A DNA stretch of 64,000 nucleotides. Origin: Panaeolus papilionaceus. Its lineage: Eukaryota; Basidiomycota; Agaricomycetes; Agaricales. The translations under genes were made by a program, and so were the position numbers. The stretch is taken from NCBI GenBank assembly GCA_015501605.1, contig JADNRZ010000005.1, positions 868,001-932,000 of the forward strand, read 5' to 3'. Positions 35,372 through 47,024 of the stretch are shown piece by piece (position 1 is the stretch's first letter; each line of letters opens with the position of its first letter). The notes under the pieces were generated by a model. That model was not told where the DNA came from. It made no database searches and saw only the letters and a program-made list of their open reading frames with translations.

Positions 35372-37172
35372 CCTAAGGCAGTCAGGCGCTCTACGTGTCA
35401 TGGCCCGATGTCGTCGGATTACAAATGGATTTCCGTTTTTGCGTTGTGTTTGTGAGGGAGGTTCCGCGGATTTACCAATGCGCACTTGTGCTGTTTACAG
35501 GGATTCTTCAATCCATGTCCACTCTCACTGCCATTCGGAATTGGAAATATGATGAAGTGGTGTATAACTATATTCAAGTGAACAGACACAGCCGCGCTAC
35601 TCAATTAAAAGCGAAGACAGGCTGCCAGTCACTGCCTCTGCCCTTCAGCTTACTAGAATACGGTGGCTTTGCTGGAAGAATGAGCTTCGAATCACTGCAA
35701 GAAGATAAACCCCCGTATGAGCATTCAATTAGGGCGGCGTTCAGCCCAAAAATTAATTGGTTGGCTGCGGTTTGATTGGCCATCATTGTCGTAAGCATGG
35801 GCTTACGAAGGAGTGAGTCGAGAGGTGTGTCATGGTGTTAGGTTCGAGACATAGCCTGTCCAAGCATCGGTGACCATGTGCTTAATAAACCACCACTCAT
35901 TCACTGTGGGCTCAGAGGGGACAGAACAGATGCCAGAGCGTCCTCGATTTCCATCCAGCAGTAGCTCAACTCAAAGGTAATATTTGAATCTCACGAGTCT
36001 TCCGCCAATTGAATTAGATGGAGGCGGGAGAAGTCTCGCTCGATGGAAGAGTACTTCGCTTGGGTATTGGTCGAATGTGTGTACATGCTTCGAATTACAC
36101 GCTCTCATATCGTAAGGGACTCGATAATTAAAGATTGCTATGCAAGGCTTACCAGCGTTTTATCGGAAAGTTTTTCCGCTCTGGTAGGCCCTTTTATGCT
36201 CCTGGGAGCTGACATCGCTCATTTCATAAACATGAGGAAATAATTTCACTTCATCCATGTTTACTCCTTGGCAGCATTTTGTTATTTCAATGTAGAAACA
36301 CCGAAACCACTCAGTCAACCACCGAGCATGAGTGAAAATACTTATGTGCCAGCTACACTGCCAATCTCTCAATTGCCACTAGCTAATCTGCAGAACAGCG
36401 TTCGCCTGTAACAGGGCTGACACTGCCTCGCTCCGCTTTTGAATGGATGAATGAGGTTTATGTTAGGTGGACAAGTTGCCACTAAAAGGTTTTCAATAAA
36501 CTGAAGCTTCCTAGTAGCTCCATATTTGTGATAAATTTACATCGTACCAATGTATCCAGACGCGATCCCTAGTCCTGAATAGTCTACTTGTGGATGTGGG
36601 GCGCCGGTCCCGAAGTTGGGCCGTCTTGCTCGGGTTTGAACGTCAAAGCGGATAGGCATGTAAGCATCAGACCTTATACTTACTTCCCATAAATCAAATG
36701 AGTCCTTGTGATGAGTAATCGAGAGTCAACGCTTCGACCTTCGAACTTTCGAGCGCTAGGACAGTAATGTGCATCATTCGTGTGTGAAAGTTCCACCCGA
36801 GCGCTAACCAGATCGACACTCGACTCATGCGGTCGTCATAGAAAATCTTAAAGACAGGAAAATCCTTTCTGGCAATAAAATATCTGCCCGCGCGTTTCAC
36901 GCGTTATACTGGATGATCATTGATGGCTGTAGGAGACACGAGGTTCGAATCACATATTTCCGATATGGATATATATGACAGCATCATTAAGAATATCAGA
37001 CATTGCATGCATACATATGTATCATGGCTGTGATGAGAGTGCTGGAGCCAGAATCATGATGTCTGCTGTCATAATCCTGGCCTCGTTGTATTCCCCGATA
37101 GAACCGTGCAATCACTTTTGGGTCAAGCGCTTGATTGCAGTGGGATATGTGGAGTTGGGCTGTGTCATGCGG
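35372..37172. other. Gene-poor stretch
   Basis: A 126-codon plus-strand frame (35395-35775) and shorter ones at 36043-36243 and 36975-37229 show no family resemblance and no consistent splicing. No gene is supported. Confidence 0.5.
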
Positions 37173-37204
37173 AAGATTGAGTCAAATTTCGGTTTATATA
37201 AAGG
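37173..37204 (+). promoter_or_regulatory. Core promoter of small charged paralogue 2
   Basis: AAGATTGAGTCA (37173-37184) followed by TTTATATAAAGG (37193-37204). The 12-mer is identical to the one in front of paralogue 3 on the other strand, and it contains TGAGTCA, the consensus for Gcn4/AP-1-type bZIP factors. Confidence 0.6.
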
Positions 37205-37384
37205 CAGAGACTGTATTGATTTTCTGTAAGGACCCATTCCACTAATTACACCCGTGAGCCATCAATCATCACATATTCTTGGAATTCATACCTACCGCTA
37301 TCCTCGCACTTACATATATAGCGGTCTTCCGTTCATCTTCTCGCCATTTAACATTTCCCCCTTAGTCTATACTTAGATCTACAG

Positions 37385-37474
37385 GTATGAACCCATTTTT
37401 ATAAACGACATACCTCGGAAGCTGATTATGTTATTCATTAATCGACTCTTTGTTTGTTTCCCATTGAATACTAG
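37385..37474 (+). other. 5'-leader intron of small charged paralogue 2
   Basis: CTACAG|GTATGAAC...TGAATACTAG, 90 nt, ending 9 nt before the ATG at 37484. Its position and donor (GTATG) match the leader introns of the two other family members. Confidence 0.6.
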
Positions 37475-37483
37475 TTACTACAT

Positions 37484-37998
37484 ATGTCCCATCAATCTGA
37501 ATCTGCATCAACCGTGACTCCTACAGCAACAGGTAAGGCCGATGCGAGCAAGAGCCCATCCAACTCAGTGGCCACAAAGTCGACAAAGGATGATGTGGCC
37601 TCGAAACCTGCACTCAAGGATTCGGACGATAAAATGCCTCTCAACACCCATCAAGGTATATTAAAATTTCTCTCGCTCTATCCTTCTTCAGCTAACGAGT
37701 CGTATAAGCACAAGATAACAATACTGATGACGATGATGACTTTACATTTAAAGGGCAAGTTACAGTATAGTACAGCCTTGGTCAATTCACTGATCTTCTA
37801 TGTAGATACCAATTCAAAGCTAAATCACACGGTCAAACGTCGAGCCAAATGTCTGCTGCAAGGGCCCGGGAGTTAGAGACATTGGCCAAACGTAAGGCTG
37901 ATGAAGATAAAAAGAATCTTATGAGTCAAGGGAAGGGAAGTGGAACAGACAAATCCGGTACCCGTACCAGCGCTAGTACTTTTCAACCGAAGCGCTAG
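37484..37998 (+). CDS. Small charged protein, paralogue 2 of a local family
   Basis: Three coding exons (37484-37655, 37715-37754, 37806-37998) give 134 residues, with intron phases 1 and 2 as in the two minus-strand relatives. The N-terminus is Ser/Thr/Lys-rich (MSHQSESASTVTPTATGKAD), the short middle exon is acidic (DNNTDDDDDFTFK), and the last exon begins YQFKAKSHGQTSSQMSAARA and turns basic and helical. The second intron (37755-37805) has a GC donor of the classic type (AAAGG|GCAAGT) and normal AG. An unspliced reading of the same region stays open for 130 codons but loses the acidic and YQF features, so the spliced model is preferred. No signal peptide. No known family was recognised. 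Confidence 0.7.
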
Positions 37999-38514
37999 GT
38001 CAACTCGAGTAGTTACTTATCGTGTGCATTTGAACAGCTCCAGGAGAGGCATCTATAATAACAGTCATTCCTAATATTTGGTCTGATTAAAGTAAATTAA
38101 ACTGCCTGGTGCAATGTGTGGCCTCCTGATACATAACTTCCGTGAGCTTTACAACTTGAAGGTCAGGCCCGTGCCTGGCCCGCCACTGCCGCGCAAGTCG
38201 AGTTGTTTCTAAGTTCTTCGCCAAAAGGTTACAGCTCATGTGCATCAAGCTGATAGCCCTACCCATTCTTCAGAGGGAAAGATACCTTTTTGTAGAAATG
38301 TTGTGCATCGGCCGCTTATCTTGGCAATGTTCCGCGCTGAAGTGATCGAGCGCCCAAATGATATAGGAGCAAGAACATTCTAATAGAGTTGAGGATCTGT
38401 TTATGTTTAAAGCATCAATATATCACGAGCAACTATTATGTGTAAGAAAGGAAGGGAATAATTTATCAGTCTGACACACAGGAATGGCAGCCAGTCTCCA
38501 GACGACTAGACACA
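37999..38514. other. Spacer between convergent paralogues 2 and 3
   Basis: This holds the 3' flanks of two convergent genes. No gene or repeat is seen. Confidence 0.6.
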
Positions 38515-39154
38515 CTAGCGCCTTGATTTAACAGAACTGTTGGTGCTGCTGGCATCGCTCCCTCTGGCAGCGCGCCTCCTCTCCTCCTCCTCTCTCCTCC
38601 TCATTTCTTCTTCCTTCTGTCTAGCTATTCTCTGCATTTCTGCCTGTCGGGAAGCATTCAATCGAGTTGACGTGGCCGAAGCTGCTGGGGCGCGGAATTG
38701 GTACCTAGTAGGAAGAAACTATTATGTTTCTGCCATTGTGTTTTGCTGATTCAATAACAGCTCACTTTTTAAACTCAAGGATACCCTCGTCGTCTATGCT
38801 GGGATCTGCATCGATGACCTTGATAGAATCTGTAGACGCCTCGTCTTCCTTATCGCCGGCATCTTCGTCCTCCAGATCACTGTTTGGAACTGGTAGTTCA
38901 TTGGTTCCAAGTTGAATTAACTCGAAGTCTATTTCATGGAGATTGTAAGAGAGCGCACCTAGATCAGCGTTTGGATCTTCGTCTTCGTCTTCTGCGGCAT
39001 TCGGTGTGCTACGATCATTGTCTTCGGCCAGGTTTGTGGTTGCCACTGAGCTTCCACCCAAATCGACGCTTGCCCCTATTTTAGGGGTCTTCAGTATAAC
39101 TTCTTCATCACCCGCTTTAATTTGAGAAGTGGTCGTGGGTGCAGATTCGGTCAT
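38515..39154 (-). CDS. Small charged protein, paralogue 3 of a local family
   Basis: Three coding exons (39154-38959, 38889-38766, 38704-38515; phases 1 and 2) give 169 residues. It begins MTESAPTTTSQIKAGDEE, has an acidic middle with EDEDEDPNADL and PNSDLEDEDAGDKEDEAST, and a last exon starting YQFRAPAASATSTRLNASRQ that becomes an Arg/Glu-rich helix (RRREEEERRRAARG) ending in KSRR. The unspliced first intron happens to stay open, so a longer frame exists, but splicing aligns the protein with paralogue 1 (DPNADL followed by PN[ST]DL). The leader intron 39251-39160 ends 5 nt before the ATG. Probably intracellular; function unknown. Confidence 0.75.
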
Positions 39155-39159
39155 AATAA

Positions 39160-39251
39160 CTAGGAGGAGGTCAAAGTAGTTCAAGAATCAAAGTAGATGC
39201 GATAAGATGATCAGTTTCAATAAGGAAATAAAAACGCTAAGTGGTGCATAC
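39160..39251 (-). other. 5'-leader intron of small charged paralogue 3
   Basis: TTATCG|GTATGCAC...CTCCTCCTAG on the minus strand, 92 nt, ending 5 nt before the ATG. Confidence 0.65.
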
Positions 39252-39349
39252 CGATAAAGATAGATTGCGCTGTATCGAGAGCCTTGGATATCTCACAGTA
39301 ATGGCCGATGTTGGTGGTGCAGAAATACGACCATGTAGTATGTGTGCTC

Positions 39350-39400
39350 TTATATCGGCCAGGCGATGACTCAATCTTACTCGTTGCCACTAATAGACGC
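39350..39400 (-). promoter_or_regulatory. Core promoter of small charged paralogue 3
   Basis: On the minus strand: GCGTCTATTAG (39400-39390), 6 nt, CGAGTAAG (39383-39376), overlapping AAGATTGAGTCA (39378-39367), then GGCCGATATAA (39360-39350). The layout equals that of paralogue 1, and the AAGATTGAGTCA element equals that of paralogue 2. Confidence 0.65.
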
Positions 39401-40296
39401 TCTCATCTCGTACTCAAGTGCTCTGCTCGTAATGATTGGAACATAAACTGGAACGGGTCGAACCACGCCTCGGAATAGCTCTCACATAGCATACCTTGCT
39501 ACTTGAGTATATAGTAATTTTTTATACACGAGGTGGTAGCAGTCATAGCCCTTCTAGAATCTAGTCTCTGCCATCTGTCACGGTGAAAATTTGTCTTGAC
39601 TACGGATACGCGGAGCAGTGGCCATCTTTACGAAGTATTCTTCAAAAATGTTGATTTCAACATAGTTGAACAGGACTCTTTTTCGTGTATTTCTATTCAG
39701 AACAGAGGCCAACCGAGCACACTCATGCACAGCCAATCCTGCGAGCTGGCATATATAACTCTTTGCACTGCTGCAAAAACACCGACACTAGAAAACCATG
39801 TAAATACTTCAAGTCGTCATGTGGTTGTATGTTCCGTAAAGCATACATTTTTGTAATCTAAATGAAATCAATGGCAGCCTGGGGTCGATGGGGACTAGAC
39901 TTGAAAGTGGGGTGCATGGACTTGCACCCTTTTTGCTATTGGTAAATGCTATGATGCTAGTAAAAGCCCATGAAAAGATCTGAGATATAGAATTAGCCAG
40001 TCTGCCTAGTCAATCTTAACCATTTCTTGTTGGTACTATTACTATAAACATGCTTGTTCACGGTTTAATTGAAAGATTGAAATGATCAGCAGAGCCCAAA
40101 GTTTCGTGTGCAGTTGCGTGTGAAAAGTACTGAAAGCAGTGAAGCAACATGAGGACTTGTGCTTGTTCAGGCTTACCAGAAACCACAGCCTCGATTCCTC
40201 CATACCTCCTCCATACCCAAATTATACCAACACGATGTACCACTGCTTGTAGACGTATACCGAGTCATTCTACTGCTTTTGCTTTACACAGTCATA
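39401..40296. other. Upstream region of the first WW-like membrane gene
   Basis: No gene is seen. The last 200 bases resemble the region in front of the tandem copy at 43970 (GTGTGAAAAG, GCAGTGAAGC-ACATGAGG), so the duplication includes the promoter. Confidence 0.5.
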
Positions 40297-43296
40297 ATGA
40301 CAGTAACTGCAATGTCCCGGCTTCACCTTTTCATGGCACTGCTCTATCAAAAGTTGGCTCGAATCTTGAAACCACATCTAATTGGACGGGCGCTGACGGC
40401 AATTTTGAGACGGTTGGCTACCATTTGGGGTTTCCTTCGCCGAAAGCTATTTCCAGGTCGCAACAAAGGTTTAGATGGCCCACCGAAGGGCTTTGGAGGT
40501 CGACCAGAGTCGTCTGTTAGTTCAGAGACGACATCGGCCACAGGAACGTCGATATCACTCGAAGGTGCCGCTTGCTCCTCCCTTCCGTATATACCTCGCT
40601 TGCAGAAAGACTCCACAAGGTCGTTGCAGAACCTTGCTCGCTCTCGAGAACATCACATAGCGAATTCCATCTACGGATCGCGAAACAACTCGCGCGCGTC
40701 ACATATCTACGACATAAATCAACCTCAATCCCAAGATGAAGAAACTGCAGAGGGATACACATTTGGTTTAGAGTCGCCCAGCAGGTCTCAAACAGTTGCT
40801 GTGGATCCAATTACATCAAACCCGGACCTCGGAATCGACACAGACGTATGCGATTCGCCCACTGAAAATCGACCATCTTCCCCGATGCGATTGCCACTGT
40901 CGCATGTTGATACACATACCCATGTAGCATCCCAGCACCATGAACCATCGATCCACAGCTTCAGCACCCGAGGGGAGACCGATGGCCTGCTGCAATATGA
41001 TATATGTCCAATCGCACCCGAGAATCACAAACGATACTTGAACCGGCAGAAAGTGTAGGTGCTACTCGAACGGCTTCAGATACAGATCGCTAAACATCCT
41101 CATAGGACCTTCCAAATAACCTCACGTACGATACCACCGTTAACCCTCTCTTATGCGACAGAGTGAGTATTGCGCTTTTGTCCGGTTATTTGCCACTAAT
41201 TCCAGATGGAAGGCTCTCGTTACCTGGTGGTTGGTCAGTACATGTGCACACCGAAGGAGCTCGATACTTCTACAACGCTGCCAAGGTATTTTTACACTGC
41301 CGTTTGTCATGCACAACACTTTTTCTGAATTCATACCCAGAGCCTGTATACGGACGCTGATTTATTCGATCAAGACATTATGGCTCACGTCAACAACATC
41401 TACGTCCGGATTCAGAAAAATATTCGACACAAGCCAGATTGGAGGTTTCCCTCTCATTATGACCTTGTACTAGACATCACAGAGCGAGAAGGCATAGAAC
41501 CAGATGGATATAGGCGGTTTGAGACAAATTATTATTACGTCGATCATACATCCCGCATAGCATTCTGGCTTGACGACTTTTATGCGGAAGACTTCAATAT
41601 TTGGTCGCAAGTCACAGGTGCTAGATCGCTCAGTCATATAGGTGTGTGACACTGTCATTCCAGTTGTTGAAATACTATTAATCGTCTACCATAATCTCCT
41701 CTTCTAGGTCGAGAACTAGAGACTCAGTATTGGTATGCCAATGCTGTCTCTATTTCGCTTCGTTTACTGATTTAGGGATGCAGGCATCACTGTCAAACAT
41801 ACCCTACAAGCTTTACGTTGACAAAAGAATTGGTCAGGGAGCTGCGAGATATCATATTGCAAAATATTGGAGGTGAACAAATTTAGACTTGAGAGTCCAA
41901 AATCATTCTTAATACTTTTTAGATGCCACTACGTCGCCATATTCAACGTCGCCGTATGAACTTGATGAACTTCATAGGATGCTCTCTCTCATGACCAATA
42001 TTCAAGGTGCGTGCTATGGCCAATGTCCAAACAAGATCCTATACCAACTTGTGAGTGTAGCAAACCTTGGCGATGATCCCCTCAACATTGGCACACGCAA
42101 CCTTGTTGGTAAGTTGCATCTTGATCAGAGCATTGGGTATAGTATTGATTGAATAACGTAGCTCGGTTTTTCTGGCTCTTCGGTAAGCACATTCTTGTAC
42201 TTGCCGATTCGTCGTGCCACTAATGCTCTTCTCTTAGCCCGTGAACGTTTCATTCACTTTTATGGGGAACCAAGTGCTCGGTTAGACCGCACACAGTCTG
42301 TCTATGCATACCTTCCGACAGTCGGAGACAGAACATGGTTGATCAAAACAGTTTCCCCCTTCTTATTCCTTGCTCCCGAGGTCAATTTGAGGACTTTACA
42401 GAAAATGTTTGTCGACCAACTTGTGAACAAACCGCTCTTTGAACGATCGATGAAGAAGCTAAACGATGAATGGCAAGAGATTACTCTGTTTGTAGGTCAA
42501 CATGTTATGAGGTTACAGAATTTTCGAGTTCTGATGTTATTCTTCTAGGCTACTGTGTTGCTGAATGCTAACGTGGCATTTCTTGCAATTCAAAGTGTTG
42601 ATATCGACAAACCATCTCGCACACCCATCCAAATTTCATGTTATCTCTCCACCGTTGCGAGTGTGGGCTGTATCATCTTGTCACTGCTCCTGATTCGTCA
42701 AACGCGGAACAAACCTCGAGAAAATGCTGACGAAGCTGTATGTCGCTATATTTATATCTTGTCTGTTTGATCTAATTGTATATCTCTTCCTAAAGAGTGA
42801 ATTCTTATGCCGCCGTTCTTCTATTGCGTTTGGTGTAGAATCGTTGGCGATCATGTACAGCTTACCATACGCTTTCCTTATGTGGGCGTGAGTGCGTCTC
42901 TATATTCTGATTAAACATCTCTCCTAACCAGCCATGATATCTAGGATGATTTCATTCCTATCAGCCTTTTGTTTCCTCTGCTACCTTAACACCAGCATTA
43001 TTACTAGAGCCATTGTTACACCACCTGGTCTTGCGCTGGTTGTCTTCATTGGCTGGTGTCTTTGGTTATACTGGGAATCTAAAGGCGAGAACCATGGATT
43101 ACCGGACAAGGAACCTGTCGATAATGAAACCAAGAGTATCATCAACGAATCTCCTGAATCCGCATCGGTGAACAGCCATACACTGTCCCAACGTTCACCA
43201 TGGCCCTCTCTGCCTCGCTTCGTCAGGTTCTCTTGGACCCCATTCGGACGACGTGATTCCGATCGAACAATCGGTAATAGCCAGAGTCATGCTTAA
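40297..43296 (+). CDS. WW-like multi-span membrane protein, tandem copy 1
   Basis: About 12 exons; exon 1 is 40297-41054. The N-terminal 250 residues are basic, then Ser-rich and disordered (MTVTAMSRLHLFMALLYQKL start). A short exon gives ITSRTIPPLTLSYAT. Next comes a WW-like module (GGWSVHVHTEGARYFYN...LYTDADL) and a second aromatic block (FETNYYYVDHTSRIAFWLDD). The middle has helical segments (SPYELDELHRMLSLM, ERFIHFYGEPSARLDR). The C-terminal third holds four or five membrane spans (ISCYLSTVASVGCIILSLLL, FGVESLAIMYSLPYAFLMW, SFLSAFCFLCYL, PPGLALVVFIGWCLWLYW) and a polar tail. This layout is a basidiomycete-specific expanded family of unknown function. The start is set at the ATG conserved in copy 2; upstream in-frame ATGs exist but that part is not conserved. 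Expected length is roughly 700-750 residues. Confidence 0.8.
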
Positions 43297-43969
43297 CCAG
43301 CTGTCAAAAATTCTGCAATCTCCGACTCCCACTCCCCGCATAGTAGTGTCAATCCTACTTGCTACGATATTTACGAAACTCGCGATCTGAATGAAATTTC
43401 TCTAGAGATATCCATGTATCCTGTAGAATTTACTGTATTATATTAAAACACTGTATTTTTTTGCCATGATTCTATATATCTACTGCCATGAGTCGGTGTT
43501 GATTCATCAAAAGGGATATCGCAGAGTTATCTCTACTGTAGATAATAATATTAACGTGTGCATGACACCATGTAAAAACGAAAAGAATGGGAGCCGTAAT
43601 TAACATTAGGAAGAACATGGGTCAAGCAATTGACGCTGGAAAAGTTCAAGCACACCTTTTTGAATTGCCTGTCGGTATTTAGTAAGCTCCAGACTGCTAG
43701 TCAAAGCCTGCCACTCCGATCCAGTTCTTTTCTGATATCCAAGGACCGACACGATGATCAACCTGATCGACTGAGCCTGATTTTTCGGGTGTCGACGCGT
43801 GTGAAAAGAGCTATATCATTATGCAGTGAAGCGACATGAGGCTTGTCCACTACACTCTTATCTCACAGCCTCGATTTCTATACCCTCTCCTTTATATACA
43901 CCAACACCATGTACCACTACTTATTTATATATACCCAGTCATACTACGCTTTTGCTTTACACGATCATT
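43297..43969. other. Spacer between WW-like tandem copies
   Basis: The 3' flank of copy 1 and promoter of copy 2, with TTTATATACACC near 43891 as a TATA candidate. No separate gene is seen. Confidence 0.5.
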
Positions 43970-46900
43970 ATGACAGTAACTGCAAAGTCACGCCTCCATC
44001 TTTTTCTCGCACTGCTCCACCAACAGTTGCCTCGAATCTTGAAACCACATCTAATTGGACGGGCGCTGACGGCAATTTTGAGACGGTTGGCTACCATTTG
44101 GGGTTTCCTTCGCCGAAAGATATTTCCAGACCGTAAAAAAGGGTTAGATCATGGCCCACCAAAGGGCTTTGGAGATCTGCCAGAATCATCAATTAATTCA
44201 GAGACCACATCGACCTCAGAAACATCAATATCACTAGAAGGTGTCGCTTGCTCCTCCCTTCCTGGGCCAGATATCCCTCGCTTGACGAAAGACTCCAAAA
44301 AGTCGCTGCGGAACCTTGCTCACTCTCGACAACATCATGTAGATCACGTAGTCGCGAATTCTCCCTACGGATCGCGAAACAACTCCTGCACGTCACACAT
44401 CTACGACATGAATCAACCTCAAGCCCAGCATGAAGAAACTGCAGAGGAATACACCATTGGCGTTGAGTCGCCCAGAAATGCATCCAACCCAGACCTCGGA
44501 ATCGACACAGAAGTATGCGATTCGCCCACTGGACATCGACCCTCCTCCCCAGCACAACTATCGCATGTTGATACACATTCCCATCTATCATTGCCACATT
44601 ATGCGCAATCGACCCATAGCTTCGGCTCTCAAGGGGAGACCGAAAGCCTGCTGCAACGTGACATAATTCCAATCTCACCCGAGCATCACAAACGGTATTT
44701 AAACCGGGAGAAAGTGTAAGTGCTACTTGAACTGCTTCAGATACAGATCGTTAAATATTCTCATAGGTCCTTCAAAATTACCTCGCGTACGATACCACCG
44801 TTAACCCTCTCATATGCGACAGAGTGAGTATCTACTTTTATCGAGTTATTTGTCACCAATTCAAGATAAAACCTGAAGACGCTCTTTACGTGGAGGGTGG
44901 ACGGTCCATGTACACACTGAAGGAGCTCGATACTTCTACAACGCTGCCAAGGTAAAAATTCACGCTGCTTTTTGACATATAAAGCATCTTTTTGACATTG
45001 CACCCCAGCGCCTGTACACGGACGCAGATTTATTCAATCCAGAAATTAGGCGTCACGTCGAAGGTATCTATACTCGGATTCAGAAAGATATTAAGCCGGA
45101 TTGGAGGTTTCCTTCTAATTATGACCTTGTGCTCGACATCACGGAACAAGACGGGCAATTCGAGACAAATTATTATTACGTTGACCACACATCCCGTGTA
45201 GCGTTCTGGCTTGACGAATTCTGTGTGGAAGATTTTGATGTTTGGTTGCAAGTTATTGGTGTTACATCTCTCAGTCATATAGGTGGGTGTCAAATTTCGA
45301 GATACTCCGAATCATCAAGTAATTGTACTTGGTTTAGGTCGAGAATCTGAGGCTCAGTATTGGTATGCTAACTGGCCATCTCTATAATTCGTCCGTTTAC
45401 TAATTTAGTCATGCAGGCATCACTGTCAAATATACCCCACAAGCTTCGTGTTGACCAGGGAATTGGTCAGGGAGTTGCGAGACATTATATTACAAAATAT
45501 TGGAGGTAGGCAAAAGTTCCAGACTTGTGAAGCGTCCGTGCTTAATTCTTTTAGATGCTACCACGTCGCCATATTCAACATCGCCATATGAGCTTGATGA
45601 GCTTCACAAGATGCTCTCCCTCATGACCAATATTGAAGGTGAGTGCTATCGTCAATATCCAAACAGGATCTTGTACCCACTCGTGTATGTAGCAAACGTG
45701 GGGGATGATCCTCTCAACATTGGCACACGTAACCTTGTTGGTAAGTTACATCTTAATCTTAATCAGAGTATTGGATTCAGCATTAATTGGATGGATGTAG
45801 CTCGGTTTTTCTGGGTCTTCAGTAAGCCTATTCCTTTACTTCGAAATTCGTCCCGCCACTAACGCTTCTCCTTCAGCCCGTGAACGCTTCATTCACTTTT
45901 ATGGCGAACCAAGTGCTCGGTTGGACCGTACACAGACCGTCTACGCATACGGTCCGGCAGTCGGAGACAGAACATTGTTGATCAAAACAGTTTCCCCGTT
46001 TTTATTCCTTGCTCCAGAGGTCACTTTGAGGACGTTACAAAAAATGTTTGTCGACGGCCTCGTGAACAAACCGCTCTTCGAGCGATCGATGAAAAAGCTA
46101 AACGACGAATGGCAGGAGATTATTATATTTGCAAGTCATCGCTTCATAGCGTTGCAATAGCTTTCTAACTTTTGACATTATTTAGGCAACTGTGTTGCTG
46201 AATGCCAATGTGGCATTCCTTGCAATTCAAAGCGTTGATGTCGGCAAACCATCTCGCAGTCCCATTCAGATTTCATGTTATCTCTCTGTCGTTGCGAGCG
46301 TGGGTTGCATCATCTTGTCTCTGCTCCTGATTCGTCAAACACGAAACAAAACTCGAGAATGTGCTGCGGAAGCTGTATGTCACCCCTTTCTTCCTCATCT
46401 GTTTGACCTAACACTGTATTTCGTCCTGCAGAGTGAATTCCTGTACCGCCGTTCTTCCGTTGCGTTCGGCGTAGAATCATTAGCGATCATGTACAGTTTA
46501 CCATACGCTTTTCTCATGTGGGCGTGAGTCTGTTTTATCTCTTTTGATTGAACATCTCGCCTGACCATCCATGATATTTCAGAATGACTTCATTCCTGTC
46601 CGCCTTCTGCTTCCTCTGCTTCCTGAAGACCAGTATAGTCACGAGAGCCATTATTACACCGCCCGGTCTTGTGCTTCTGGTCTTCGTTGGCTGGTGTCTT
46701 TGGATATACTGGGAAAAGAAAAAGGAAAACCAAGATTCAACGGACAAACCGCTTGTCGATGTTCGAAGCAAGGGTGCCACCAATCAAAACGAGGATGTTC
46801 CTGACGAAGGCAGGAGTGTCAGCGGTCAAACCATTGACAAAGAGGTCACCACTGAATCTCCTGAATCTGAATCGGTGAGCAGTCACGCGCTGCCTCATCG

Positions 46901-47024
46901 TTCACTATGGCCCTCTCTTCCTCGCTTGCCAGTGGTCAAATTCGAGTTCCCTTGGGGCCGGTTCAAACGACGACGTAATTCTGATTCAACACTCTGCGAA
47001 CTCCAGCCTGTGAGTCAGGTTTAG
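43970..47024 (+). CDS. WW-like multi-span membrane protein, tandem copy 2
   Basis: Close paralogue of the gene at 40297-43296, same strand, with matching exon borders. It starts MTVTAKSRLHLFLALLHQQL and has the same Ser-rich region, ITSRTIPPLTLSYATE, the WW-like GGWTVHVHTEGARYFYN, YYYVDHTSRVAFWLDEF, FIHFYGEPSARLDRTQTVYA and the same C-terminal spans (FFLFLA-type segment near FVDGLVNKPLFERSM, CYLSVVASVGCIILSLLLI, FGVESLAIMYSLPYAFLMW, TSFLSAFCFLCFL, PPGLVLLVFVGWCLWIYW). The cytoplasmic-type tail is longer than in copy 1 and has an acidic insert (around 46740-46880). Conservation is high in the WW-like and membrane parts and lower in the Ser-rich region and tail, which suggests both copies are functional and under selection. 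Confidence 0.82.

Noticed and set aside
35395..35775. 126-codon plus-strand frame
   Set aside because: No recognisable domain, starts inside the promoter region of a divergent gene, and has no splice partners.
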